From NCBI GenBank assembly GCA_963585895.1, contig OY757939.1, positions 35,630,938 through 35,694,937 on the forward strand: a DNA stretch of 64,000 nucleotides. Reading direction: 5' to 3'. This document shows, in pieces, positions 52,340 through 63,460 of this stretch. How positions within the stretch are numbered: the first letter of the stretch is position 1; every line of letters starts with the position of its first letter. Source of the DNA: Sepioteuthis lessoniana. Taxonomy: Eukaryota; Mollusca; Cephalopoda; Myopsida; Loliginidae. A program made the position numbers and the translations under genes. The notes under the pieces were generated by a model. That model was not told the origin of the DNA, did no database searches, and worked only from the letters and a program-made list of their open reading frames with translations.

Positions 52340-53045
52340 CCTTGAGTCTTACACCATCAGTTCCTTTCATCCATCACTCTTGATAGGCCATCTAGACTTC
52401 ATCCAGAATCCTCACTGATGTAATTCTTTGCTGGTCGGCCAACACTGGTGCGTCCATTTGGTAGTAGTCCTCAGAAGAACGTCATTTGCGAGCTTTTATT
52501 TTTACATTCTCATCAGTGCCCCAGATATCTTGTCTTCCTCGGATGCTTTATGAGAGAGGAGACAAGTGGTCTTACAGCTGCTATTTCATCAGTTGGTATT
52601 TTTAGTCCCATCTAGCTTTTTCTCAACTTCTTTTCTTTAGAATCCACGTGGTGCATTCACACAGTAGTAGTAGTACAGACACAGCTTGGAGGAAATTCAG
52701 TTTAATTTTATTCGGAGATCAGATTTCTATGTGATCAATTACCAGTTGATAATAGAGAAGGCTTTTCCTACGTATATGTTGACATTGCTCTCAGTAGATG
52801 AGATATTGCTGCCGAGGTATGTGAACTAATATTCTGAAGTGGAGATTGCTCTCTGTTTAAAAAATATGAACTGTTTTATTTGCATTCACGTAGAGTCCAA
52901 TGCCTCCTGCTACTTGCTCCAAGCTATGCAAGAGGGATTTAGCTAGGGCAGGTGTATTTGTGAGAAGAGTTAGATCATCTGCGTGGTCTGCGTCTTCTAG
53001 TTTCTGCGGGATACCGTCTGCTTCGTCGTCTTTTTTATGTGAAAT
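52340..53045 (-). mobile_element. RTE-like LINE, longest copy, with RT remnant
   Basis: The minus strand starts with an RT-domain remnant: KLEDADHADDLTLLTNTPAL, HSLEQVAGGIGLYVNANKT. The catalytic [FY]xDD motif reads HADD (52,974-52,990), i.e. the aromatic residue is lost. It continues through VEKKLDG-like and LYGHLPP-equivalent positions, with many stops, to the C-terminal end near 52,345. The other LINE copies start downstream of the RT motif. Confidence 0.8.
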
Positions 53046-53544
53046 CATTTTATCTTATTAGATCAATTGATAGATAAATCTTTATAACTTTAACAAAATA
53101 CAATACTCGCCAGCGACGTGATGATAAACCACTGCTCGTGCTGACAAGTTAGCATATTCATCCCGCTTCATAGTAGGGTCCAACGTATTAATGATCAATG
53201 GGACACCGCCATTATTGTTCATAGGTACTGCATATAACATATGGGAGTTAATGTGTCTTCTTAAAAGATGTCAGCGACAATGTTGAAGTGTGTATCACAA
53301 TCGACTGTGCGAACCACTATTTTCGTGTTTTAGTAAAATATTAAAGCAGTAAAAGTTTCTTTATGGAGACCATATGCAAAAAGAATTTTCTCCATCTTTT
53401 TAGTATATGAAATCAAATTCCCTGGAGAAATCTACGAAAAATACAGAATATACAAGACGATTGAAAATTAACTCCCGATTTTAAAATTCTTATAATTTAA
53501 CTAAAATCTTTTTTACAAGAATAGATATGAAAAGAAATCAGATA
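53046..53544. other. Intergenic, no gene recognised
   Basis: No element recognised. The 3' end of the adjacent transposase remnant could extend into it. Confidence 0.35.
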
Positions 53545-53962
53545 TTGTGGAGTTTTATCTAAAATTCCATATTGACACCATTTGTCTCAATCTGCCTGGG
53601 AATTGCATCAACTGATTTCACAAGAAACTCTTGCGGGATAGAAGTTCTCATATTTGCTCTAAAAGTCCTTCCAAAATCATTGGTTTGATAGAGTAGACTC
53701 ATTTTTTAATAACTTCCCCAACTAAAAAAGGTCACAGGGTGCTAAGTCAGGGCTTATGGCTGGTCCCCCTGTGAATGATGACGATCCATCCATCTCCCAG
53801 AGAATTAGGCATTCAGCCATTGATGACATCTATAGCAAAAAATGTGGAGAAGTGCCATCTTGTATGAAGATCAAATCTTCAATATTCTCCCAACTACTGA
53901 TTTTATCTTGCAGAATAGTGAAGTACCTTTCGGTATTCAGGGACGATTAATGTGCAATCATC
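53545..53962 (-). pseudogene. IS630/Tc1-like transposase, C-terminal half
   Basis: Minus strand in several frames: YFTILQDKISSWENIEDLIF, IQDGTSPHF (catalytic Asp), a broken stretch ending in ISPDLAPCDLFL (last acidic residue region), then KPMILEGLLEQI and AIPGRLRQ. The order matches the end of eukaryotic IS630/Tc1-like transposases with F.QDG.P.H and SPDL.PCDFFLWG motifs. Stops and shifts throughout. Whether it belongs to DNA-F cannot be told, because its ends are not visible. Confidence 0.7.
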
Positions 53963-53999
53963 CAATGAATAATACTCAAATAGACTATATATATATATG

Positions 54000-54181
54000 T
54001 ATTTAACAACCCCCTTTGCATGAGTAAGATGTGGCACAAGATTAATTTTTTTAAGCATAATTCAACATTCAAAGTTTTCCTTCTAAACCGATTGCCATAT
54101 CAAAGTTAAAGATCTCAGTTTGCCCGATTATTTCTCCATAAATGGATGGAAAACTAGTTTAATGCATACCTTTCTCAAAGG

Positions 54182-54185
<4 letters not shown>
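54000..54185 (-). mobile_element. SINE-C fragment, diverged
   Basis: Reverse complement: ATACCTTTGAGAAAGGTATG, CCATTTATGGAGAAATAATC, GATATGGCAATCGGTTTAGA. Corresponds to the central and 3' parts. A (TA)n run follows at 54,186-54,213. Confidence 0.6.
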
Positions 54186-54216
<31 letters not shown>

Positions 54217-54289
54217 TTAGGATGGCGTAGGCTAGAAACTGATAGTTACTAAGCGTCGTTGATTGTGTCAGCGACATCCTAACTTCCAT

Positions 54290-54440
54290 TTATCTGCATA
54301 CTGTTAAACAGTTCTAATTGACCCATAGATCGGACCCTAACAAGTACTTCCACTTCAGGTCAGAGTGGGCCTGAGAGTAATGGCAATGAAGCAGAATTTT
54401 ACATTCCTCAGAACTTCTGGATATCCAGGATACTCATTGA
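54290..54440 (-). mobile_element. REP-B fragment
   Basis: ACCCATAGATCGGACCCTAA, then TTCAGGTCAGAGTGGGCC and GTAATGGCAATGAAG. Confidence 0.7.
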
Positions 54441-54669
54441 TGACTGAAATTTTTTTTAAATTAAGGAAAAAATACGTTTTTTTCATTATTCGCTTCCAAA
54501 GATTTCTTAAAAATCGACGTTCCTAATTCCGTTGCCATGACCACATCTAGGCAGTTGTACCGTTCTTCAATATATTTTGTACTAAATTAATTTTTTACCG
54601 ATTATCTTATGAAACTCGTAAAGTGCGAAAAATCATAATATACAAAGACTTCATATTGGTATCTACGTT

Positions 54670-55462
54670 GATTGGTTAGTTTTTTTTGGCATATCAACCA
54701 TTGTAAGTTATCAAATGCCAAATCCTATTTAAATATTAAATGATTTGCAAGCATTTTATTGATAACGAGTCTGACCTTTTCAGCTGATAGTTAAATAGTT
54801 TTCTCTGTAACAGTAACAATTTAACATCAGTCATTTGTGTACACATAAAGTTTGAAGGTAATTTCATATTTCAAATGTGTTACAGCTATATTGTTAGTAC
54901 ACTAATATTGCTTTCGTTTCTACCGTTAAATGGTTCCAATTATTGCTAACACTTATAATCCTATTCGATATTAATCTAAAAAGCACACAGTGAAGTGGTT
55001 ACAAGTATTGCTATTCAACGCTAATTATTCTTTTGAACATTATTCATTTGTACACAGTGAAAAAAGTTCCAAATATTGCAATGTTATATCAATAATTCAA
55101 TTTAGGCCTACAGCCAAAGAGTTTCAAGTATTGCTATTTAACACTAATGATTCAATATTACGTATTCATTTGCACTGACATGGTTCAAATTATTGGCATG
55201 TAACATGAACAATTCAATGTTATTTATTTGCAAATAGCTAAAGGGCCAAACAGTTCTTTATGACCCATAGATGGGTCCTAACAGGTATTAAGACTCCAGG
55301 TGAGAGTGGACCTGGGAGTAATGGTTATGAATGAAGGGTATTCCAAATTCTCCAAAGCTCCAGGACTGGAGCCTCACCATCAGATATAGTTTAGTGCCAT
55401 ATCTAGGACACTCGTTGGGGATGTAGTCGGTGTATTCTACAACCTCAAACGACTGGGTTGAA
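54670..55462 (-). mobile_element. REP-B copy (B2), long
   Basis: Tail TTTTGGCATATCAACCATTG, at least six B2 subrepeats (54,780-55,240), ACTCCAGGTGAGAGTGGACC block and a shortened head CAACCTCAAACGACTGGG. One of the longest copies, because of the extra subrepeats. Confidence 0.85.
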
Positions 55463-55717
55463 TTTAAAACCAGTTTTATAGGACTGGAGATCTGATTCAT
55501 ATATCAGGCCTTGTAATTTTGAAGTAAAATGAATTTATTCTATTTTCATACCAGATTGTTTATTTCATCTAAAGTTTATTTTATGATATTAAAGACACAT
55601 AAATCTACGTAATTTTCATTTAGATAAGTTTCATTATCCTATCTTATGGCAAACTTGTTTCGTAACATTGGAGATCTTATTTATCAATCAGCTGTGTGTG
55701 TGTGTATATATTTAATT
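55463..55717. other. Spacer
   Basis: AT-rich. Short TG/TA run at 55,692-55,710. Confidence 0.4.
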
Positions 55718-56974
55718 AAGAAAACTATTCAAGAGTGAACATTTAAATTTTCCTGGTAAAGAATTCAATGTAACAGACATTACTGTCCAATAATTTCATT
55801 AAGAAAAAACAACAAACCGGTTACATTAAGATTATAAATTTATTTCCATCCTGTTATGTGTTTTTGAAAAATCAAAAAACACGAAAAAAAATTTAACCGG
55901 ACTTCTTCAGATCTTATGGATAAAATAAATCAGAATAGACACAGGAAAGAAGGTGGGAAGGGAAAGAAGAGGGGTAAAGAGTTATCTCCTCATTTAGCCC
56001 ACTTCTGTTTTTTTATTTTATTGTTGGTTAGAATTATAGTAAATTAATTAAAAAAAATTTTTTTTTTAAAACTTTTTTTTTAAAAAGATAGAGCTCTATC
56101 TAAGCATTTTGGGGTTTTGAAAAATAAAGGTTTAACCCCTGAGATTCAATGGTCCATATCAAAAAGGTCAAATACTCCAAAATGTTTCGATAGTTGATGT
56201 AATCTGTGTTTAGAAGAAAAGATGCACATTTTACTTTATTCAGGACCGGAAATTTTTTAAAATAAGTGATGTGAATTAATAGCAAGGTGTAGAAATAGGG
56301 CTAAATTTAAACTATAGATAATTAACAAATTTGTTTTATAAAAAAAATAGGATTAAATTGAGAATTAATGTAAATGAATAAAAATAAAATAAAATGTTAG
56401 ATAGAAAATGTGAAAAAAATCATATCATATATACGTACTAATCATTAAAAGTGTAACTGATTAATAGGCTCTAAATAAATTTGATTTAAAAAAAAAAAAT
56501 AAGTTAAATGTAATTAAATCCTGAAATTAATTTAATATAATTTTTACTGTATCGTTACGTAAAGTTATTGAATAAAGTTATTTTTCTAATTTAGTATTAA
56601 ATCTGAAGTTTTAAGTTGAAAAATAATTGGAATTAAATTTTTTTTTTAATTTACTATAATTCTAACCAATAATAAAATAAAAAAACGGAAGTGGGCTAAA
56701 TGAGGAGATAACTCTCCACCCCTCTTCTAACCCCTCCTACCTTCTTTCCTGTGTCTATTCTGATTTATTTTATCCATAAGATCTGAAGAATTCCTGCTAA
56801 TTTTTTTTCGTGTTTTTTGATTTTTCAAAAACACATAACAGAATGGAAATAAATTTATAATCCTAATGTAACCGGTTTGTTGTTTTTTCTTAATGAAATT
56901 ATTGGACTGTAATGTCTGTTACATTGAACTCTTTACCAGGAAAATTTAAATGTTCACTTTTGAATAGTTTTCTT
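55718..56974. mobile_element. Element with ~345 bp inverted arms
   Basis: Left arm 55,718-56,065 and right arm about 56,628-56,974 are inverted copies: GAACATTTAAATTTTCCTGG / CCAGGAAAATTTAAATGTTC; ATCTCCTCATTTAGCCCACT / AGTGGGCTAAATGAGGAGAT. They enclose an AT-rich loop of about 560 bp. The arms are highly similar but carry small differences. No convincing target duplication and no recognised protein; the 61-codon frame in the loop has no known domain. Could be a foldback-type DNA element or the inverted terminal repeats of a PLE. Confidence 0.8.
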
Positions 56975-57014
56975 GTCCTAATGGAATTACTCCTAACTCC
57001 GGTTTAACTGGACC

Positions 57015-57056
57015 AAATAATACCTATATATATATATATAGGTGTGTGTGTGTGTG

Positions 57057-57060
<4 letters not shown>
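57015..57060. repeat. (TA)n(TG)n microsatellite
   Basis: A TA run changing to TG, directly adjoining the mariner end. Confidence 0.9.
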
Positions 57061-57957
<897 letters not shown>

Positions 57958-58419
57958 TATAATTCAATTTGGTGTCATTTATTTCAGGTCTATAATGACC
58001 CTCTTCAGATGATGAAAGAAAAAACTGTTTAGTTTTTTAATATTATATAACTTGGGAAAACTGGAAAGGAATTAGAAACTAATTACAACTTTAAAAGATT
58101 CCAAAATGTTTATATACTTAAAAATAACGTCGGAAATTTGTTGAATCTAGTATCATTTGAAACCATAATGCTATCAAATAGAGATCCGACCACCTTTTCA
58201 ATTTATCCTATTAAGTCAAATCATTGCAACAAAGTTACAACTTACTTATAATATTTAATTTAACTTCATCATTTATGTGAACTTTGATAAATTGTTAGAT
58301 CAAACAAAAAGCAGTTTGACAGAAACAGCTATGTTATGGAATTTTTAAAATAAGTAAATATGACCATAGATAGTTTTGATCTGTCTGAATATTTGAGATG
58401 AGGCTTGATATGCATTATT
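57958..58419. other. Intergenic, possible PLE flank
   Basis: AT-rich. ATGACCCTCTTCAGATGATG near 57,998 is of the GAAGAGGGTCAT type found at PLE-like termini, but too short to classify. Confidence 0.3.
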
Positions 58420-59240
58420 TTGTGTGATTTTTCGGACTGATGTTCTCATTTTTATTGTACTTTGTATCAACGTTCCGGCCACTGTATCCTCCAGCCTTCC
58501 TCAAGTGTCACTTGTTTATCTGGGCATTTTCAACCGGGGAAATCACTTAAAGTTTGACTGTTGATCAAACAAGGCGTTCAAGAAATATGGAGATGTGGTA
58601 AAGTATACAAAGGCGAGACGTGTCGTCCTCTGAAAGTAAGACAACAGGAACATCAAAAAGCAGTGATACGAGGGGAAATACAAATCGGGTATGGCTGACC
58701 ATATATGGAAAGAAAAGGGAAACCATCTTCCCTTGTGTGATAAAGTGAAAATAATCGATAGGGAAGAACTTTGGAAAAGAAGATGTCTCACTGAAGCGAC
58801 ACTTATGTTGAGTTGACTATGTAGAGAGATGAACAGTCAGTGAACCAATAATTGAAAAGGCCAAATCAAATTGTTTTTAATAAAAAAATTTAAAAATATC
58901 AAGAATAACTAATGCCATTAGATTTTACGTTTCGAATTCATTTCATGACGCTTCTCGAGAAACTTTAGATTTACAACTAAAAACAATAAAGATGAGGACA
59001 ACTGCCCGAAAAATCACCTACAAAAAAGACTGATGTGATAGAAATTTTTTAAAAGGAAATATGTTTCATTTTTAAGAAATCTTCGGAACATAAATTACAT
59101 TACAAATTTGAAACAACGCCACCAACTGAAATAGAATGTTTAAAAGTTTCTGGTTTTAGCGTTTCCTTTAAAAATTATCACGCCCTGATGAAGGTTTAAT
59201 GTTTTCACATTCAAAAACTGAAACGTTGAACGTTGGCAAA
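58420..59240 (+). mobile_element. PLE-2 (Penelope-like) remnant
   Basis: A GIY-YIG fragment (58,565-58,800) is flanked by inverted sequences: 58,424-58,470 (minus; AGTCCGAAAAATCACACAAA when reversed) and 58,983-59,040 (plus; TGCCCGAAAAATCACCTACA). CCTGATGAAGGTTTAATG and ACTGAAACGTTGAACG follow at 59,180-59,240. Lineage differs from PLE-1. Confidence 0.65.
58565..58870 (+). pseudogene. PLE-2 GIY-YIG domain fragment
   Basis: Plus strand: CGKVYKGETCRPLKVRQQEH, QKAVIRGEIQI, a frame change, ADHIWKEKGNHLPLCDKVKI, IDREELWKRRCLTEATLML, then a stop. The VY.GET.RPLK.R..EH motif is the catalytic Tyr-Arg-Glu/His part of GIY-YIG nucleases in PLE polymerases. The usual second YIG residues are VYKGET here. 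Truncated upstream, no RT. Confidence 0.75.
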
Positions 59241-59545
59241 TAATTCAAACTATTGATAAATCATCCTCTGAAGAGCTTTTTTTTCGCTTTCGTATTTGTA
59301 CATATATAAGTCACACGCATATCTAGGTATTTATGTACTTGAAAATAACAACGATGAAAAGTTGCTTAGATCGTAACGAATGACTTGAAATCACATGCAA
59401 AAACAAGAAAAAAGTATGCAAAAATACCTCCACTCTGATAAAAAAAAAAAAAAAAAAAAAAAAATCTAATTACCCAGATGTGTGAACAACACTATTTCTT
59501 GACATGAATTTGCCTATTTTAAATTGACAGATGGCACGGCTTAAT
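59241..59545. other. Intergenic with A-run
   Basis: A-run of about 24 at 59,440-59,463. No element recognised. Confidence 0.35.
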
Positions 59546-59549
59546 CTGT

Positions 59550-59592
59550 ACGCATGCGCGTTACTTCATAGTCAGATGTACGCATGCGCCTA
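59550..59592. promoter_or_regulatory. Two NRF-1-like sites
   Basis: GTACGCATGCGCG at about 59,549 and GTACGCATGCGCC at about 59,579 both contain GCATGCGC cores like the NRF-1 motif. They are about 30 bp apart and are a rare CpG-bearing palindromic pair in this window. No transcript start is visible. Regulatory role is inference. Confidence 0.3.
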
Positions 59593-59704
59593 TGTGCAAC
59601 CATTAAGCCTTGAGAAAAAAACTCGAGTGGATGTCATCAGAGGGCGTGATCGAGTCTTCCTGTTCCCATAGTGAGCACGTATGTACATACATACATACAT
59701 ATAA

Positions 59705-59935
59705 GGTGATGGTTATTAATACAGGAAATAGAATCGTCAAGCCGAATTTAAGTTCCAGATGAGGCGATTTGCGTTCACTTCGTACTAACACCGTTAGAAA
59801 AGGCATGAATCCATATATCTCTCCCGTTATTCAGACAGCTTTGATTTGGCAATCGGTTTTGACAGAAAACAACCAAATTTAAAACCCTTGAAATCATAGG
59901 CCAGTCTAATGGAATAAGGTGGATTACTTCCATGT
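59705..59935 (+). mobile_element. SINE-C copy, diverged
   Basis: GGTGATGGTTATTAATACAG (A box), AGTTCCAGATGAGG B-box region, GCGTTCACTTCGTACTAACA, CGTTAGAAAAGGCATGAATC and AAATCATAGGCCAGTCTA. Confidence 0.65.
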
Positions 59936-59964
59936 TCGAACTTTGAAGACACAGGAAAAAGGAT

Positions 59965-60170
59965 AAGGGTGTGGTTTATTCAATATATCAACCTCTTATG
60001 GGCTATTTAGAGCCGAAATTTGATTCATTTATATAACCGTCCGATTATAACGGCATGTCAATCTGTTTAAGGTTGTTTTATGCTTAGAAGTTAGCGAATC
60101 GCGTTCATTTGTTTTTGGTGTAGTTTAAGATTTTCTTTGGTACGCAGTCTCATTGAATAGGAATACTTTT
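59965..60170 (-). mobile_element. Diverged REP-B tail fragments
   Basis: TTCAATATATCAACCTCTTA and, at 60,053, ACGGCATGTCAATCTGTTTA. The latter resembles the diverged tail at 49.29 kb. Confidence 0.5.
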
Positions 60171-60171
60171 C

Positions 60172-60390
60172 GGCTCTTGCCGGGAGACCTGGGTTCAAGT
60201 CCAAAGATTTTAAAAATGGTACTTGATACCTCCTTGCTTAACACTCAGCTATATAAGGTACGTATCGAGGGTAAAGTGGATCAATCCAGGGAAAGGAGTA
60301 ACGCCTTCCCCTTCACTTCGGTGTAGTAGCGACTGAAAACAGAGCCTTCTGGTTGCCCTCGACAACGGTCGCCAACTTTACTTACTTATA
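60172..60390 (+). mobile_element. SINE-D copy
   Basis: Starts near CGGCTCTTGCCGGGAGACCT (A box absent), B-box-like GGTTCAAGTCC, body AAAGTGGATCAATCCAGG, end CCTCGACAACGGTCG. Confidence 0.8.
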
Positions 60391-60548
60391 TGGGGCCTTA
60401 AACAGGCTCGCCAGGTTCAAGAGGACTTGGAAGTAATAGCCATTAAGGGGCACTCCTCTCTCGAGAAGTTGAGCATCACCATTAGATGCAGTTTACTTTC
60501 ATACTCAGGGTATTCTTGTTGGTGGGGGGTACCCCCTATAGGAGGATA
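60391..60548 (-). mobile_element. REP-B fragment
   Basis: AAGAGGACTTGGAAGTAATA, CATTAAGGGGCACTCC and CATCACCATTAGATGCAGTT. Confidence 0.55.
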
Positions 60549-60869
60549 GAGAGTATTGTAACAGAACAAGCATTCATTTTATAATTTTTGTGCAGTTTCT
60601 TACGAGATTTTTTTCATTTTAATTAACGATATGTCAAAATCCTCTGGGATTGTTTTCAAATAATTACTTAAATATGGTATTTATCACGTTTACACTTAGA
60701 ATTTTTCGTATAATTTTATGTCTATCAAGAAGGACCAACTTAGCCATGTTGACATTTTCAAATAGGCCCTTCATATCATTTACGTAAAAAATTTAATGAG
60801 AAAACTTTGCGTTCTTTGAGGGAAATATTTAACAGTGTCGAGTGCTTGACATGCTACCCACTGGTTGTT
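60549..60869. other. Intergenic, no gene recognised
   Basis: AT-rich. Confidence 0.35.
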
Positions 60870-60925
60870 CTTGCTTGAGTAGGTTTTGTGGCATATCAAA
60901 CCTCATAGGTTATTTAATGCCAAAT

Positions 60926-60970
<45 letters not shown>

Positions 60971-61818
60971 GGATTTGGAATGGAGTAGCGCCCTCCCCTA
61001 CACGTCAATGTAGTAGCTTTAGAAAAGGGTCACCCTCGACTAAGGTCGCCAACTCATAAGTAGGGTTTGTAAACGCATATTTTGTTGACAAAGTTTTTTT
61101 AACAAGCCAGAGCTCATTTGTTTGCACAGTTAATTGGTTTCCAGCATTGCTATACAACACTAACAATTTAACATCTTTTGTTTACACACACTTAAATATT
61201 CATGCAAGTAAATAGTTTGTAGGTAATTTTGCTTGTAGCAAAGTTAGTTATTTTTTGCACACAATTTGATTGGTTTCTAGTATTGCTATTCAAGACTGAT
61301 AATTCTATTCAACACTATTTGCAAAAAGTTAAATGGTTACAAGTATCGCTATGTAATACAAATATAATTTTCACACAGTTAAATGATTTCAAGTATTCCT
61401 ATCTAACACAGATAATTCTATTTAGTATTAATCAGTTGTTTGCATGCTCTTCAATAGCTTGAAGTATTGCTATCGAACATCAATAATCTTTTTTGAACAT
61501 AGTTCAATTCTTTCAAGAATCGCTATAAAATACACTTCAGTCTAACACCAGCCATTTGTTGGCACAGTTAACGGAGTTTAACGGTCAAAGTTCTATTTGA
61601 CCCATAGATCGGACGCTATCAGGTATTATCTCGGATCAGAATGGACCTGGGAGTAATGGCAATGAAGGGGTACTCCACATTCTCCAAAGCTGTAGATTTG
61701 CAGTCTCATTATTGTATGAAGTTTAATGTCATATACAGGACTCTTGTTGGGTGGGATCCTACCCCTCTGCAGAGGTGCGGTCGGTGTATTCGACAGTTCC
61801 AGCCGACGGAGCCGAGTC
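60870..61818 (-). mobile_element. REP-B copy (B2), long, interrupted
   Basis: Tail TTTTGTGGCATATCAAACCT, then a (TA)n run (60,935-60,967) and a SINE-D 3' fragment (60,970-61,060). Many B2 subrepeats follow (61,090-61,590), then TCGGATCAGAATGGACCTGG and head CCAGCCGACGGAGCC. Confidence 0.85.
60970..61060 (+). mobile_element. SINE-D 3' fragment
   Basis: AGTAGCGCCCTCCCCTACAC to CTCGACTAAGGTCGCCAAC, preceded directly by (TA)n. Confidence 0.7.
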
Positions 61819-62117
61819 CAAAGCAGTGCGTATGTCTTGTGTGACTAATTTGCACACCGAATATGTCGAATTTGACGCCATATAAGACGCATCCCAATCT
61901 CAGCAGGGCAACCCAATGAAAAAAATACAAATATTAAACGTGATGAAATTATACTGAATATAATCAATGAAGACATTCATAATCTGCATGATTGCCCTTT
62001 AGATAAGGACAAATAGGTATATGAAAGTTACTCCCAAGTCTAAGTTAATGGGAGTTGCGAGGTAGACATGACACTATAAGACGCAGGGGAATTTAAAGAT
62101 ATTCTGTTTGTGTGATT
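61819..62117. other. Spacer, no gene recognised
   Basis: No element recognised. Confidence 0.35.
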
Positions 62118-62475
62118 TTTAATAGCATATCAACCTTCTCGGTTTATTTAATGGTAAATCTATCTTTTTGGAAGGATAATTGTGGTACTAGAGGATAAGG
62201 GGGATTCATACCTTTCCAAAGAGTATTTGTCCGAAGGTGAACGTAAGTTACTCAAAGGGAAGCGGGTTTCTTCCCATTTCAACACGTCACCTGCTGTGCC
62301 CTCTCTCCCTGCAGTGGGCGGCCTTCTCACACTCACTTGATCAAGCAAATCACTCTTTCGAAAAAAAAAAAAAAAAAAAAAAATCAATATCAATTTCTCA
62401 TACAACCATATCCACAAATACTCACGTATTACGATTCCGCAGTCAAGTGCTTGAACCATTACACCACGGGGACAA
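62118..62475 (-). mobile_element. SINE-A copy interrupted by REP-I
   Basis: Tail TTAATAGCATATCAACCTTC, shortened central block to GAACGTAA (62,246). SINE-A sequence resumes at ACTCACGTATTACGATTCCG (about 62,420) to the head TGGTGTAATGGTTCAAGC (minus strand). The SINE-A bases normally between these points are absent. Confidence 0.88.
62247..62417 (+). mobile_element. REP-I copy 1 with internal A-run
   Basis: GTTACTCAAAGGGAAGCGGG, CAACACGTCACCTG, CTCTCTCCCTGCAGTGG, CACTTGATCAAGCAAATCAC, an A-run of about 22, then TCAATATCAATTTCTCATAC and CAACCATATCCA. An inverted copy lies at 63,281-63,460, with homology on both sides of the A-run. Confidence 0.75.
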
Positions 62476-62550
62476 CCCAGTTGCGAGATATTTTTAGTAA
62501 AAAAATAAAAAAAATTGTACCTTATATGTCGTCAAATACAGTAGTTACTT

Positions 62551-62784
62551 GGGGGTATCCTCGTGGTGTAATGGTTAAAGCGATGGACTGCGGAATCGTA
62601 GTACGCGAGTTCGTACTCCAGTCGCGCTATTACATTCACTTTCGGACAAATACCCTTGGGAAAGGTATGAACCTTATCCTTCCAGCTATGGGTTAAATAG
62701 TACCACTACTGTTCATCTTGGAGAATGGCTTTGGCATTTAATAACCAGCGAAGGTTGATATGCCATTAAACAAAGAAACCAAAC
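62551..62784 (+). mobile_element. Full SINE-A with perfect 12 bp duplications
   Basis: 234 bp: head CTCGTGGTGTAATGGTTAAA (A box), CGAGTTCGTACTCC (B box), central block (AATACCCTTGGGAAAGGTAT, CAGCTATGGGTTAAATAGTA), tail GGCATTTAATAACCAGCGAA, GGTTGATATGCCATTAAACA and end AGAAACCAAAC. Perfect duplication CAGTAGTTACTT at 62,539-62,550 and 62,785-62,796. The cleanest, probably youngest, copy here. Confidence 0.97.
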
Positions 62785-62796
62785 CAGTAGTTACTT

Positions 62797-63280
62797 ATTC
62801 CCGTCTTGACTTTCTAAAAGTGGTTCCCATTCTTCTAACGTAGAAGAGTATTGTGCACGTTGCTATTCCAGCATTGTTGACATAGTATAGAATTTATTTT
62901 TGGAAGGTTTAAGGTGATATTAAGTATTCCTGTCTAATACAAATGATTTACACAGTTATATGTATAACGTTGTTAAGTGGTGACAGACCTGAGCAAGAGA
63001 AATCCGAGAATTATTTTAATCGTAGAATAAGAAACAGCGAGTATTTTAGAATAATAACAGTACATTGATTTTTTAAGAATTATGATACAATACTTGGTTA
63101 AAATGGAAAAGACAGAAATATTGTTCAATTTTGACTGGGCAGAAAAACGAAAAATATGAAATTTTTTTATCAGAAAGAGAGAAAGGTAAAATATCTATTT
63201 TGATTGTACCAAAGGTCTCAATGGAAATAGCGTAGTCAAAACAATGACAAAACTGGAGATGGAGGGGTCAATCGCAACCA
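62797..63280. other. Intergenic, no gene recognised
   Basis: AT-rich. A short stretch near 62,930 resembles B2 subrepeats. Confidence 0.35.
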
Positions 63281-63460
63281 AGGTATGGATATGGTTGCAT
63301 GAGAAAGATCAGACCCAAGAAATGGATACTGATTTTTTTTTTTTTCGAAATGTGATTTGCTTGATCAAGTGAGTGAGAGAGAAGGTCGCCACTGCAGGGA
63401 GAGAGGGTACATCAGGTGACGTGTTGAAATGAGAGGAAACCTCCCCTTTCTTTGAGTAAC
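63281..63460 (-). mobile_element. REP-I copy 2
   Basis: Reverse complement of the 62.25 kb unit: ATGGTTGCATGAGAAAG, T-run at 63,333-63,345, GTGATTTGCTTGATCAAGTG, CCACTGCAGGGAGAGAGGG and AGGTGACGTGTTGAAATGAG, ending TTTGAGTAAC. Confidence 0.75.

Noticed and set aside
55718-56974. Maverick/Polinton or other virus-like element based on long inverted repeats
   Set aside because: The interior is only about 560 bp and shows no capsid, polymerase or integrase motif.
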